Shown: positions 1 through 8,519 of the stretch, one piece after another
Layout of the letters: the number at the start of each line of letters is the position of its first letter
How positions within the stretch are numbered: position 1 is the stretch's first letter
Program-made: the position numbers and the translations under genes
Notes under the pieces: generated by a model
The model's input: the letters and a program-made list of their open reading frames with translations, nothing else
What the model was told of the DNA's origin: nothing
Database searches by the model: none
DNA from: DTFZ01 sp050260375
GTDB lineage: Bacteria; Bacillota; Clostridia; Christensenellales; SZUA-584
Direction of reading: 5' to 3'
Assembly (NCBI GenBank): GCA_050260375.1
Contig: JBLNCA010000005.1
Location: 1-64,000 of the forward strand
Length of the DNA: 64,000 bases

Positions 1-346
1 TTGCATCTTGCGTGCTTCATTGACGGCTTAAAGTATTTTGACCGCTATTATTTCAATAGGTAATATTTCTATTGCCTTATTTTAGTGTACCCTTAAATTC
101 AACTGTTTTCATAGCAATGACATATGAGCTTTCGTCCATAAAAGCTGGTTTTACGGTAATAGCCGCTTTTGTCATTCAGAGCGCAAGCGAAGAATCTTTA
201 ATTTATCTGAACTATATGTTCTCCTTATCTTTCTTGTATTTCTGTTATTACGGTCTAAGACATTTTAAATATTTTAATTTCTTTTAACGCTAATGCTATC
301 CGTTCTTCCATACGCTTAGCGTGTGGTTTTTCTATGATAATTAAAG
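1..346. other. AT-rich stretch without a convincing gene
   Basis: Base composition is clearly more AT-rich than the coding DNA that follows. A 71-codon open frame at 72-287 has no ribosome-binding site and a low-complexity, hydrophobic translation, so I do not call it. The only recognisable content is the repeat-like motif at 171-200. The 5' part may belong to something that continues outside the window. Confidence 0.5.
171..200 (+). repeat. REP/MITE-like motif
   Basis: The bases GTCATTCAGAGCGCAAGCGA followed by AGAATCTTTA closely resemble a dispersed bacterial repeat usually written GTCATTCTGAGCGAAGCGAA followed by GAATCT. Only one copy is visible here and no flanking inverted partner was found. 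The resemblance is from memory, so its mobility is an inference. Confidence 0.35.
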
Positions 347-375
347 AAAGGACAGGATTCATCGCCCTGCCCTTT
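347..375 (-). terminator. typA intrinsic terminator
   Basis: On the minus strand, arms AAAGGGCAGG and CCTGTCCTTT (10 bp with one G-U pair) enclose an 8-9 base loop and are followed by a T-rich run. It begins just after the typA stop codon. Confidence 0.75.
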
Positions 376-382
376 GGTTTGC

Positions 383-2191
383 TTACTTGCTTGCCTTCGC
401 CCTGTCGCCCTTGCTAAGTATAGCTTTCCGGAGGCGTATGCTCTTCGGCGTTACCTCCACCAGCTCGTCTTCCGCAATAAACTCTAGCGACTGCTCCAGT
501 GAGAGCACCGACGGCGGCGTAAGCTTCAACGCCTCGTCCGAGCCGGACGCGCGCATATTGGTCATCTGCTTTTTCTTGCAGACGTTTATTACGATGTCCT
601 CAAGCCGGGCGTTCTCACCCACTATCATGCCCTCGTACACTTCCACTCCGGGGCCGATGAACAGCCTCCCGCGCTCCTGTGCGTTAAAAAGCCCGTATGT
701 CGTCGTCACGCCGCGCTCGTGCGCTATGAGCGAGCCTCTCGTACGCTCGGGTATGTCGCCCGCCCACTCGCGGTAACCGCTGAATATGTGATTCATTACG
801 CCGTTGCCCTTTGTATCCGTCATAAACTCGCCGGAGTAGCCTATAAGCCCTCTAGCGGGTATGTTGAACTCGAGCCGCGTGTTTCCTTCCTCCGACTTCA
901 TGTCCACCAGCTCAGCCTTTCTTACGCTGAGCTTTTCCATTACCACGCCGGTATAGTCGCTAGGGACGTCTATCATAAGCAGCTCATATGGTTCCAGCGT
1001 TTTGCCGTTCTCTTCTTTAAGTATCACGCGCGGCCGCGATACGGCGAATTCGTAGCCCTCGCGCCGCATAGTCTCAATGAGTATCGACAAGTGCAATTCT
1101 CCCCTGCCCGATACCTTGAACGAGTCCGTAGAATCCGTCTCCTCTACGCGCAGGCTTACATTAGTCTCGAGTTCGCGCATCAGCCGCTCCCGCAGGTTCC
1201 TCGACGTTACCCATTTGCCTTCCTGTCCCGCAAACGGGCTGGTGTTTACCATAAAGTTCATAGAAACCGTAGGCTCGTCTATCTTGACAAAAGGCAGCGG
1301 CTCTATGTGTTCGGGGTCGCACACCGTTTCGCCTATATTCACGTCCGGTATGCCCGCTATCGCTATTATATCGCCCAGCCGTGCGGTTTCCGTCTCGCGG
1401 CGCTTTAGCCCCGAAAACTCGAAAAGCCTCATTATCTTTACGTTCTGCGTACTTCCGTCGTTTTTGCAGAGCACGGCCTGCATGCCCCTTACCGCCGTGC
1501 CGCGGTCAATGCGGCCTACAGCTATGCGCCCTATGTACTCGTCGTAGTCGATGTTGGATATAAGGAACCTGAATGGCCCGTCCGGCTCGCCTTCCGGCGG
1601 GGGTATAAACTCGAGTATCGCGTCGAACAATGCGGAGATGTCCTTTTCTTCTCCGTCCGGGCTCATGGACGCGGTGCCTTCCTTTGCAGAAGCGTACACT
1701 ACCGGGAATTCCAGTTGGTCGTCGTCCGCGCCGAGCTCTATGAACAGGTCTATTACCCCGTCCACGACAGCTTCAGGCCTTGCGCCCTGCCTGTCTATCT
1801 TGTTTATAACCACCATCACGCGCTTTTTGAGCCCCAGCGCTTTTTTGAGCACGAAGCGCGTCTGAGGCATGCATCCTTCGAACGCGTCTACGAGCAGCAG
1901 CACGCCGTCCACCATAGTGAGCACGCGCTCCACCTCGCCGCCGAAGTCCGCGTGCCCCGGCGTATCTACTATATTTATCTTTGTGTCTTTATACTTTATC
2001 GCGGTATTCTTCGCGAGTATCGTTATGCCGCGCTCCTGCTCCAAATCCTCGCTGTCCATAACCCGCTCGCGCACCACCTCATTCGTGCGGAACGTGCCCG
2101 ACTGCCTCAGCATCTGGTCGACAAGCGTCGTCTTACCGTGGTCGACATGCGCGACAATAGCTATGTTTCTTATGCCTTCCTGCTTTTGCAT
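383..2191 (-). CDS. typA: TypA/BipA ribosome-associated GTPase
   Basis: A translation-factor GTPase related to EF-G that binds the 70S ribosome and is linked to stress adaptation and ribosome assembly. The 602-residue length is normal for the family. G1 is AHVDHGKTT (residues 14-22), G3 is DTPGHADFGGEV, and the NKID motif follows. The C-terminal half has the BipA-specific sequence around ARGLIGYSGEFMTDTKGNG. The ATG at 2191 has a GAGGAG Shine-Dalgarno. It is monocistronic, with a consensus promoter upstream and a terminator downstream. Confidence 0.97.
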   Translation of the reverse strand: MQKQEGIRNIAIVAHVDHGKTTLVDQMLRQSGTFRTNEVVRERVMDSEDLEQERGITILAKNTAIKYKDTKINIVDTPGHADFGGEVERVLTMVDGVLLLVDAFEGCMPQTRFVLKKALGLKKRVMVVINKIDRQGARPEAVVDGVIDLFIELGADDDQLEFPVVYASAKEGTASMSPDGEEKDISALFDAILEFIPPPEGEPDGPFRFLISNIDYDEYIGRIAVGRIDRGTAVRGMQAVLCKNDGSTQNVKIMRLFEFSGLKRRETETARLGDIIAIAGIPDVNIGETVCDPEHIEPLPFVKIDEPTVSMNFMVNTSPFAGQEGKWVTSRNLRERLMRELETNVSLRVEETDSTDSFKVSGRGELHLSILIETMRREGYEFAVSRPRVILKEENGKTLEPYELLMIDVPSDYTGVVMEKLSVRKAELVDMKSEEGNTRLEFNIPARGLIGYSGEFMTDTKGNGVMNHIFSGYREWAGDIPERTRGSLIAHERGVTTTYGLFNAQERGRLFIGPGVEVYEGMIVGENARLEDIVINVCKKKQMTNMRASGSDEALKLTPPSVLSLEQSLEFIAEDELVEVTPKSIRLRKAILSKGDRAKASK

Positions 2192-2222
2192 ATACTCCTC
2201 TTTCTGTTTTTAGCCGAAGACG

Positions 2223-2251
2223 ATTATATGCTTTTACGAAGAGGATTACAA
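2223..2251 (-). promoter_or_regulatory. typA promoter
   Basis: Reading the minus strand, TTGTAA (plus 2246-2251), a 17-base spacer and a perfect TATAAT (plus 2223-2228) lie about 32 bases before the typA start. This fits a SigA-type promoter. Confidence 0.7.
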
Positions 2252-2289
2252 GATTTTTTTCACCCCAAAAAGCCTAACGAAGAATTGCC

Positions 2290-2300
2290 GGGGTGTGTAT
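2290..2300 (-). repeat. ATACACACCCC dispersed 11-mer, copy 1
   Basis: An exact minus-strand copy of ATACACACCCC, which also occurs at 39132, 55721 and 55734. It sits beside a hairpin-like CACCCC (2263-) / GGGGTG pair that also contains AAAGCCTAACG, a string shared with the 55741 hairpin. Confidence 0.5.
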
Positions 2301-2344
2301 AGAAGGGTCTGAAAAGTACGAAACGGCGACATGCAAAATTCGTA

Positions 2345-2836
2345 TTATTTTACTACTCCGGTGATATGCACAAATCTTATGCCTTTAAAATCGAACTCCG
2401 ACAGCGGCTTGTCTAAGGCGTCGTATGTGTGCGTGCAGACGAGTATGTTACCGAGCGCGGGCGGGTTTCCTACGGACGTTATCAGCTGCGAGTGGTAATA
2501 CGCGCTGCCGTCCCAGAACTGCGATATGTCCCCCGGCTGCATCTCGCTGATGCCGGTTTCAACTCCCGACGGGCCTACGCCCGATTTGCGCACCAGAAAG
2601 TTATATAGGTACGGCACGCCCGTCCAGGACGGCGAGCGGTTATTTGCGCTTACATAATACCAGCCGAAAGTAGGTTTATAGTTCATCACGCCGCTGCCCG
2701 CGTATATGCACTGCGATACGAAGTTGGTGCAGTCCCCTCCCAGACGGCTGAAGTCATAGTAAGCCGGATTGCGCGACAACGCCCATTTTCTGGCGTAAGC
2801 GACCGCCGCGGCGCGGTCGTAGGTTTCAAGCGGCAT
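2345..2836 (-). CDS. Putative amidase-domain (Amidase_6-like) protein
   Basis: A 163-residue stand-alone domain resembling the clostridial 'putative amidase domain' family, a papain-like cysteine hydrolase fold associated with spore and cell-wall proteins. The likely nucleophile is Cys36 in GGDCTNFVSQC, and a candidate His is at 115 in YYHSQLI. No signal peptide or membrane segment is visible, so the protein is either cytosolic, packaged in the spore, or exported by another route. The start has a GGAGGG Shine-Dalgarno that lies inside a strong hairpin (2839-2880). Substrate unknown. Confidence 0.75.
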   Translation of the reverse strand: MPLETYDRAAAVAYARKWALSRNPAYYDFSRLGGDCTNFVSQCIYAGSGVMNYKPTFGWYYVSANNRSPSWTGVPYLYNFLVRKSGVGPSGVETGISEMQPGDISQFWDGSAYYHSQLITSVGNPPALGNILVCTHTYDALDKPLSEFDFKGIRFVHITGVVK

Positions 2837-2838
2837 AA

Positions 2839-2880
2839 AAACGCCCTCCGCTTTTATGATACGAAAAGCGCCGGGCGTTT
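2839..2880 (-). terminator. Long hairpin between mocR and the amidase gene, covering the amidase RBS
   Basis: Arms AAACGCCC and GGGCGTTT (8 bp) continue across a 2x2 internal loop into CGCTTTT and AAAAGCG (7 bp), with an 8-base loop. On the minus transcript the 3' arm is followed by TTTTT and then at once by the amidase ATG. The hairpin can terminate mocR transcripts, and it can also hide the amidase Shine-Dalgarno GGAGGG. Confidence 0.7.
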
Positions 2881-2890
2881 GTGAAAAGCT

Positions 2891-4303
2891 CTAGTACTGT
2901 TCGATGAACTCTTTTAATAGCATCACGCCTTTTTTAATCATATCGGGTTTAAGATGGCCGTACCCTATGAGCAGCTTGTCCGCATGCAGCCCCTTTTGCA
3001 TGCAATGCTGTTCCACCGTCGCTATCCGTATGCCCTGCTGCGCGGCCCTATCGGTGAAATCCTCTTTGAATTCGCGGCCGTAAAATTCCGCCGCTAGATG
3101 CAGACCCGCCGAGTCGCCCCACGGCCGCCACCCGCTGCCGAACGCTTCCGTAAGGCTCTCCTGAAGCGCCCGCCGCCGCTCGCCGTACAGCCTACGCATG
3201 CGCCGTATGTGCCTGTCAATCTTGCGTGCCTTAAAGAACCTTAAGAGCGCGTACTGTTCGTAAGGCGGGTTCTGTATATCCATGCGCATGCGAAGAGTAC
3301 GCCATTGGCTGTGAAACGCGCGGGGCAGTATTACGTAGCCTATGCGCAGCGCCGGAAACAGCGTCTTGCTTAATGTCCCGACGTATATTACCCTTGAAGG
3401 CTCCAGGGAATACAGCGGCGTTACCGGATCGCCAATATACCGGAATTCGCTGTCGTAGTCGTCCTCAATGATATAAGCGTCGTGCTCTCTCGCGTAGCGG
3501 ACAAGCTCCGCCCGGCGCTGCGCAGGCAGTATGCCGCCCAGCGGGAACTGGTGAGAGGGAGTCACGTACACCGCAGCCGCAGTATCGCGCAGCAATTCGG
3601 TGCGCATGCCGTGTTCGTCGACGGGTACGGGAATAACTTCGTATCCTATATCGGCAAACATCTTCCTCATTTCGCTGTGGCACGGATCTTCCACCTGTAT
3701 GCGTTTTATAGGCTCAAGCAGCTCGGCCGCAAGGTGCAGCGCGTGCGTGGCGCCCGCCGTTATGAATATATCGCCCGCGTCCGCTATTATGCCGCGGCTT
3801 CTGAAAAGCCACGACGCTATCTGCGCCCGCAGCTCATAAAGGCCCTGCTGGCCAGTATACCCGAGCGCCGATACGGGCATTGCGGCCATGCCCTCGCGCA
3901 GCGACTGCTCGAATGAAAACTTTGGAAAAGCATCGAGGTCCGGCTGTCCTGTCTTGAAATCCGCCCGCCATATGCGGCCGGGCCGCTCGCTGTTCTCGTT
4001 TTCTGCAGGCAGCCCCGTATCATTACCGCAAAAAATCCCCCTTTTTGCTTGCCCCATGTCAAGCCCATGCGCTACCCTCGTGGCCGCTCCCTGCCTGCTT
4101 ATTAAATACCCTTCCGCGATAAGCATGTCGTACGCTTCGCAGACGGTGTTGCGCGAAATGCCCATCGCCTGCGCAAGAGAACGCGTGGAAGGTAGCGTTT
4201 CCCCGCCTTTGAGCCGTCCGTTTGTGATGCTGTCCTTAAGCGAATTGAATATCTGGCGCTTTATAGGAAGGCTTCCGCTTTTATCAATTGTTATCCCCAG
4301 CAT
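2891..4303 (-). CDS. MocR/PdxR-family PLP-dependent transcription regulator
   Basis: A GntR-type winged helix (about residues 1-75, with SLAQAMGISRNTVCEAYDML) is fused to a class I aminotransferase-fold domain containing the PLP-lysine region GTLSKTLFPALRIGY. MocR proteins sense vitamin B6 or amino-compound ligands. I place the start at ATG 4303 behind GGAGAAGTGT rather than at TTG 4315. It is divergent from an EamA exporter and shares an intergenic palindrome, so the exporter is a probable target. The ligand cannot be read from sequence. Confidence 0.88.
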   Translation of the reverse strand: MLGITIDKSGSLPIKRQIFNSLKDSITNGRLKGGETLPSTRSLAQAMGISRNTVCEAYDMLIAEGYLISRQGAATRVAHGLDMGQAKRGIFCGNDTGLPAENENSERPGRIWRADFKTGQPDLDAFPKFSFEQSLREGMAAMPVSALGYTGQQGLYELRAQIASWLFRSRGIIADAGDIFITAGATHALHLAAELLEPIKRIQVEDPCHSEMRKMFADIGYEVIPVPVDEHGMRTELLRDTAAAVYVTPSHQFPLGGILPAQRRAELVRYAREHDAYIIEDDYDSEFRYIGDPVTPLYSLEPSRVIYVGTLSKTLFPALRIGYVILPRAFHSQWRTLRMRMDIQNPPYEQYALLRFFKARKIDRHIRRMRRLYGERRRALQESLTEAFGSGWRPWGDSAGLHLAAEFYGREFKEDFTDRAAQQGIRIATVEQHCMQKGLHADKLLIGYGHLKPDMIKKGVMLLKEFIEQY

Positions 4304-4313
4304 ACACTTCTCC

Positions 4314-4363
4314 AACTGGCATGCTTGTTTTAGTTCTATTCTGGCTCTTTTGCCATGCCAGTT
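4314..4363. promoter_or_regulatory. Inverted-repeat operator between mocR and the exporter
   Basis: AACTGGCATG (4314-4323) and CATGCCAGTT (4354-4363) are perfect 10-bp inverted repeats 30 bases apart, with a further CTGGC half-site between them. MocR regulators often bind paired repeats in divergent promoters. A TATAAT reading toward mocR lies at plus 4375-4380. Confidence 0.55.
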
Positions 4364-4421
4364 ACCGCGATAGAATTATACCGCAAAATACCGTATTTGG
4401 AAACAAAGTTTTGGGGTGTAT

Positions 4422-5375
4422 ATGGCAATATCGGTAAAAGGCATGTTCTTTCTCTTTGGCGCGTTTACTCTGGCTGGCTCATCAGTCATCTCAGCGCGGT
4501 TGCTGTCGGGCAAGCTCGGTACGTTTACGATAACGACGCTCAGCCTTTGTTTTGCGCTGCTGCTGTTGCTGCCGCTGTGCCGCGGACGCATCGCCGCGGC
4601 GGTACGCAGCATGCCGGCAGGCGAAAAGCTGAGGATAGTTTTGCAGGCGCTGTTCGGCATATTTTTGTTCCGCCTGTTTTTATTGAGCGGCTTGGCTCAT
4701 ACAACCACGGCCGAGGCGGGCATACTCACGGGAGCGACGCCCGCGATTACCGCGATACTTGCCGTCGCGCTGCTTAAAGAACGGGTCCGCATCAAAAACG
4801 TAGCGGGCATAGCGGGCACTGTCTGCGGCATACTGCTGATACAGGGCGCTTTTCGGGGCGGCCTTGACTCCTCCCATTCTTTGGGCAACATACTGGTGCT
4901 GTGCGCCGCCGCCAGCGAATCGGCGTTCAACATATTCTCCCGCGTCTCCGCGTTGAAGTCGGTGCAGCGGCAGACGGACCCGATTGTTATAACCGCGCTC
5001 GTCTCTGCCGCCGCGCTATTGATGTGCCTTGTGCCAGCGCTGTTTGAACGCCCGCTTAACAGCATACCGGCCCTCGGAATTAAAGAATGGCTGTCGCTCG
5101 CATGGTACGGCGCCGCCGCGACTGCGCTCGCTTTTATCTGCTGGTATTCGGGCATACGCCGGTGCGGAGCGTTTGCAGCCGCCGCGTTTTCCGGAATGAT
5201 GCCGCTCAGTTCTCTGCTTTTATCCGTCGCGCTGCTGGGTGAAAAGCCCGAATGGCACCAGTGGCTGGGCGGGCTGTTTATAATACTTGGCATGGTGCTG
5301 ACGGGAACGGGGAAAAATAAAGAGAAACAGAAACAACTTGAAGTTGAGGTATCAGATTTACAGGCATTGAGATAA
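4422..5375 (+). CDS. EamA/DMT-family exporter
   Basis: An inner-membrane drug/metabolite transporter with about ten predicted transmembrane helices arranged as two EamA repeats; the second repeat holds GMMPLSSLLLSVALLGEKPE and a glycine-rich last helix. ATG 4422 and an in-frame GTG 4416 are both possible starts, with a G-rich Shine-Dalgarno-like TTGGGG just upstream. The divergent MocR regulator suggests export of an amino-acid or amine-type compound, which is an inference. The charged C-terminal tail overlaps the S4-like frame that begins at 5348. Confidence 0.88.
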   Translation: MAISVKGMFFLFGAFTLAGSSVISARLLSGKLGTFTITTLSLCFALLLLLPLCRGRIAAAVRSMPAGEKLRIVLQALFGIFLFRLFLLSGLAHTTTAEAGILTGATPAITAILAVALLKERVRIKNVAGIAGTVCGILLIQGAFRGGLDSSHSLGNILVLCAAASESAFNIFSRVSALKSVQRQTDPIVITALVSAAALLMCLVPALFERPLNSIPALGIKEWLSLAWYGAAATALAFICWYSGIRRCGAFAAAAFSGMMPLSSLLLSVALLGEKPEWHQWLGGLFIILGMVLTGTGKNKEKQKQLEVEVSDLQALR

Positions 5376-5566
5376 GGCTTTACAAACTGCTCTGTGAAAC
5401 GCTTGGCGTCTCACGCAGCAAGGTTATGCGCTGCATTAACTCAGGCGACATAAGCCTTTGCGGCGCTCAAGGCGGCAATGCCTCAAGGCTTAAGCTGCAT
5501 GGTTCTGTTTCACTAAAGATAAGCCCGTCAGCCGCCAGTATGCTGTCAGTAGCTTTGCGGGAGTGA
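5348..5566 (+). pseudogene. S4-like RNA-binding domain remnant without a start codon
   Basis: An open frame of 72 codons, preceded by a stop at 5345, has the S4-domain pattern IRLYKLLCETLGVSRSKVMR then CINSGDISLCG, with a basic helix, a turn and a beta strand. No ATG, GTG or TTG precedes the domain; the first ATG (5426) is inside the recognition helix. It overlaps the exporter's last 28 bases in another frame and ends 7 bases before the converging sbcC stop. It could be a decayed small S4 protein or an ORF using a rare ATT or ATA start. Confidence 0.4.
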
Positions 5567-5573
5567 GCCTTGC

Positions 5574-8519
5574 TTACTCCCCCGCAGCCCTTACCCCTGG
5601 CCCGGAGAGCGTACTCCTTCCGCCCGAGAGTTTTCTTACTTCTATCTGTATGTCTATGCGCTCTTTTAATGCCGCGACGTGCGATATTACGCCTACGAGC
5701 TTGCCTTCCCTGTTGCCGAGCGACGATAATGTCTGCAGCGCGGCCTCCAGATAATCGTCGTCCAGCGATGCAAATCCCTCGTCTATGAAAAGCGAGTCTA
5801 TCCTCGTCCTGCCCGAAGACATCTCCGACATGCCCAGCGCAAGCGCCAGCGACACGAGAAAGCTCTCGCCGCCCGAGAGGTTGGAAACGGGTCTTGTAGT
5901 ACCCGCGTTATAGTTATCGACTATGGCAAGCTCCAATGGCTTTGATGCGTTGCTCGTATCGCGCACAAGTATATACTGATCCGTCATGCGCGCGAGGCAG
6001 TTATTGGCATACTTAAGCAGCACCTCGAACGTGAACCCTTGCGCCATGCGGCTGAACTTTATGCCGTCCGCCGAGCCTATGAGAGCGTTAAGCCTGTCCC
6101 ACTTCTCGCATACGCGCCCCTGCTTTTCCGCGCTGCTCTTGAGCTCGCCAAGCTCCTTTATGTTCCGCGCGTTGTCGGAAAGCATCTGCCTTATCGCGCC
6201 CTGCCTCGCGGTCTCTTCGGACGACAGATCGCTTAACAAATCGATGAGCTCACCGAATTTATCCGTGCATTCGGCGGCGTTTTCAGAAAGCCTCGCCGCG
6301 GTTTCGCAAAACCTTTCAAACCGCGCCCTTACCCCTTCGTCGGGCGATAATGGCATATCCTGCGCTTCCAGCAGGCTTAGCCTTGCGTCCGCGTAGGCAA
6401 TGTCAAGTACGCGGCTTTCGCTCGTAATAAGCTCCTTTGTCCTCGCAATATCCGCCTTGTTCTGCCCGACTGCGCGTTCCGCGCTCTCTTTTTGCTCGCG
6501 GCACGTTTCCTTTCTGCGCTGCGCGGCTTCGAGCAGCTTCTTTGCCTTTTCCTCCTCCAAATCCGCGTCTTTTTCGCCGAACAGCGCAATGCGCTTTTCG
6601 CTGTACTGCGCCAAAAGCTTTTCCGCCGCTTCGTTTTGCTTTCGCTTATTTGCCGCTTCGGCCTCGTATTCCGCAATCGCCCGCTTTGAGGCGTTCACCA
6701 TCGCAAGGCCTTTATCGACGCCGCCGAGCTTGGCGGTCATGCGCGTAACATTATCCTTTGCGGCGCTGAGCTTGCCTAAAAGGCTTGTATATTCCCGCGC
6801 CGTCTTCTCCGCCGCCGCGAGTTCGCTTTTAGCCTGCACCGCGGTCAACTCGCCTCCGATATCCGCACCCAGCGCGCTTAATTCCTGCTCGCATTGCTGC
6901 GCTTGCTGCGTCTTTTCGCTTATCGCTTTTTCCAGTTCCGATATCGAAACGCCGCACGCGGAAAGCTCTTTCTGCGCTTCCCTTAAGCGGCCCGATATTT
7001 CGGCCTTTTGTTTTTCTACTTCCTGAAGAAACGCGGAGTCAAACGGCTTGCCTGCGTAAGGGTGCTCCTCCGCGCCGCATAACGGGCAGGGCTTCCCGTG
7101 CTCGAGCTTTCTGCGTTCCTCTCCGAACTTCTCCTCGAGCTTCTCGTAAACGAGCTTCTCGTCTATTACTTTCTCCTGCGCTTCCAGACCGGCTAAAGCG
7201 GCCTTTAGCTCCTCATGCTTTTTGCTTTGCTCCGCAAGCTCCTGCCGCTTCTGCTTTACCGTCTCCCGCGCTTCCGCCAGCGCAATATATATTTTCAGCG
7301 CGTCCGCTCTTTTGTGCCAATATGCTTCGTCCTTTCCCTTAAGCGCCGCGTCTATCTCGGCGCGCACCCGCTTTTCGGCGGATACGGCGGCGTCAAGCTC
7401 CGATTTCGCGCCCGCGCGCAGCTCGCCGCCAATGTCCTCCGTCTCATAAAGGCGCTTCATTTCCTCGCCGCTTGCGCCCGGCACGTACTTTTTGAATACG
7501 CCTAATATTGCGCGCTTCTGCGCTCCTACTTTTTCCTTATTAGCCTCGATCTCCGCGGAAAGGCGCTCTAAGTCCTTTTTCTGCGCCGCTATGTGATTGT
7601 CGAGCTCCCGCACGGTTTTCAGCGTCTTCTGCAGCTCGTCGAGCGCCGAGCGCAACTCATTCTCCTCGCTCGCCGCCTGCTCAAAAAGCTTTGTCTGCTC
7701 GGCGCACTTATGCGCAAGTACGGGCTCGCTTTCGTTATATTTTTCAAGCTCGCCGCGGTATTTTCTTATGTTGTCCGCCGCGAGCCGGCACGCCGCAAAA
7801 CGCTCGCGCAGCTTGTTATGCAGCGCTATCGATGCGCTAAGACCCTTCGCCTCGTCTTCATACGCTTTTTTCTGCTCTTCGTCCAGCACTTTAAGCGCCT
7901 GCATTCTCGCTTCGATATCGTTAAGCGCCGCCCGCTCCCGCTTCGCCCGCTCGTACACTGCGGCCGATATGTCGCGGTATATGTTCATGTCGGATATCTT
8001 CTCGAGTATCGCCGCGCGCTCGTTGGAATCCGCCTTTAAAAACTCTGCGAACTTGAACTGCGCGAGCATTATAGAGCGCGTGAACTGGCTGTAGGTAAGC
8101 CCCGTTATCTCGACTATCTTTTCATTCGCGTCTTTTATCATCGAGGCTATTACGCTCCATTTTCCTTCCGCGGACTCCCATATCTCTCTTTTTACCTGCC
8201 GGAACGGCTTTTCGCCTTTCGAGCGGTGGTGCGAGAACGTAGCCTTATACCGCTTGCCGCGCGATGTGAATACCGCTTCGGCTGCGCAGTCTAGGCAGTT
8301 CTTCGTCATTATCTCGTCCTGCGTCTCGCTTATAGTTTCTATCCTCGGCGTCTTGCCGTACAGCGCAAGGCATATCGCGTCGAGTATCGTCGTCTTTCCG
8401 GCTCCCGACGGCCCGACTATCGCAAAAAGCCCTTCCGAATACCGGCTGTCCGTAAAATCTATCTCGTACGTTCCCGCAAGAGAGTTTATGTTCTTTATCA
8501 ATACGCTCTCAATACGCAT
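5574..8519 (-). CDS. sbcC: SbcC, ATPase subunit of the SbcCD nuclease
   Basis: An SMC-like ATPase that with SbcD cleaves DNA hairpins and processes double-strand ends (bacterial Rad50). The 981 residues include Walker A GPSGAGKTTILDAI near residue 36, long Lys/Glu-rich coiled coils, a zinc hook CPLC near residue 480, the signature LSGGESFLVSLALALGMSEM and Walker B SLFIDEGFASLD near the end. The start overlaps the sbcD stop by one base, so translation is coupled. Confidence 0.96.
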   Translation of the reverse strand: MRIESVLIKNINSLAGTYEIDFTDSRYSEGLFAIVGPSGAGKTTILDAICLALYGKTPRIETISETQDEIMTKNCLDCAAEAVFTSRGKRYKATFSHHRSKGEKPFRQVKREIWESAEGKWSVIASMIKDANEKIVEITGLTYSQFTRSIMLAQFKFAEFLKADSNERAAILEKISDMNIYRDISAAVYERAKRERAALNDIEARMQALKVLDEEQKKAYEDEAKGLSASIALHNKLRERFAACRLAADNIRKYRGELEKYNESEPVLAHKCAEQTKLFEQAASEENELRSALDELQKTLKTVRELDNHIAAQKKDLERLSAEIEANKEKVGAQKRAILGVFKKYVPGASGEEMKRLYETEDIGGELRAGAKSELDAAVSAEKRVRAEIDAALKGKDEAYWHKRADALKIYIALAEARETVKQKRQELAEQSKKHEELKAALAGLEAQEKVIDEKLVYEKLEEKFGEERRKLEHGKPCPLCGAEEHPYAGKPFDSAFLQEVEKQKAEISGRLREAQKELSACGVSISELEKAISEKTQQAQQCEQELSALGADIGGELTAVQAKSELAAAEKTAREYTSLLGKLSAAKDNVTRMTAKLGGVDKGLAMVNASKRAIAEYEAEAANKRKQNEAAEKLLAQYSEKRIALFGEKDADLEEEKAKKLLEAAQRRKETCREQKESAERAVGQNKADIARTKELITSESRVLDIAYADARLSLLEAQDMPLSPDEGVRARFERFCETAARLSENAAECTDKFGELIDLLSDLSSEETARQGAIRQMLSDNARNIKELGELKSSAEKQGRVCEKWDRLNALIGSADGIKFSRMAQGFTFEVLLKYANNCLARMTDQYILVRDTSNASKPLELAIVDNYNAGTTRPVSNLSGGESFLVSLALALGMSEMSSGRTRIDSLFIDEGFASLDDDYLEAALQTLSSLGNREGKLVGVISHVAALKERIDIQIEVRKLSGGRSTLSGPGVRAAGE

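Noticed and set aside
72..287. 71-codon open frame in the AT-rich left edge
   Set aside because: No ribosome-binding site, low-complexity hydrophobic translation, and no family resemblance.
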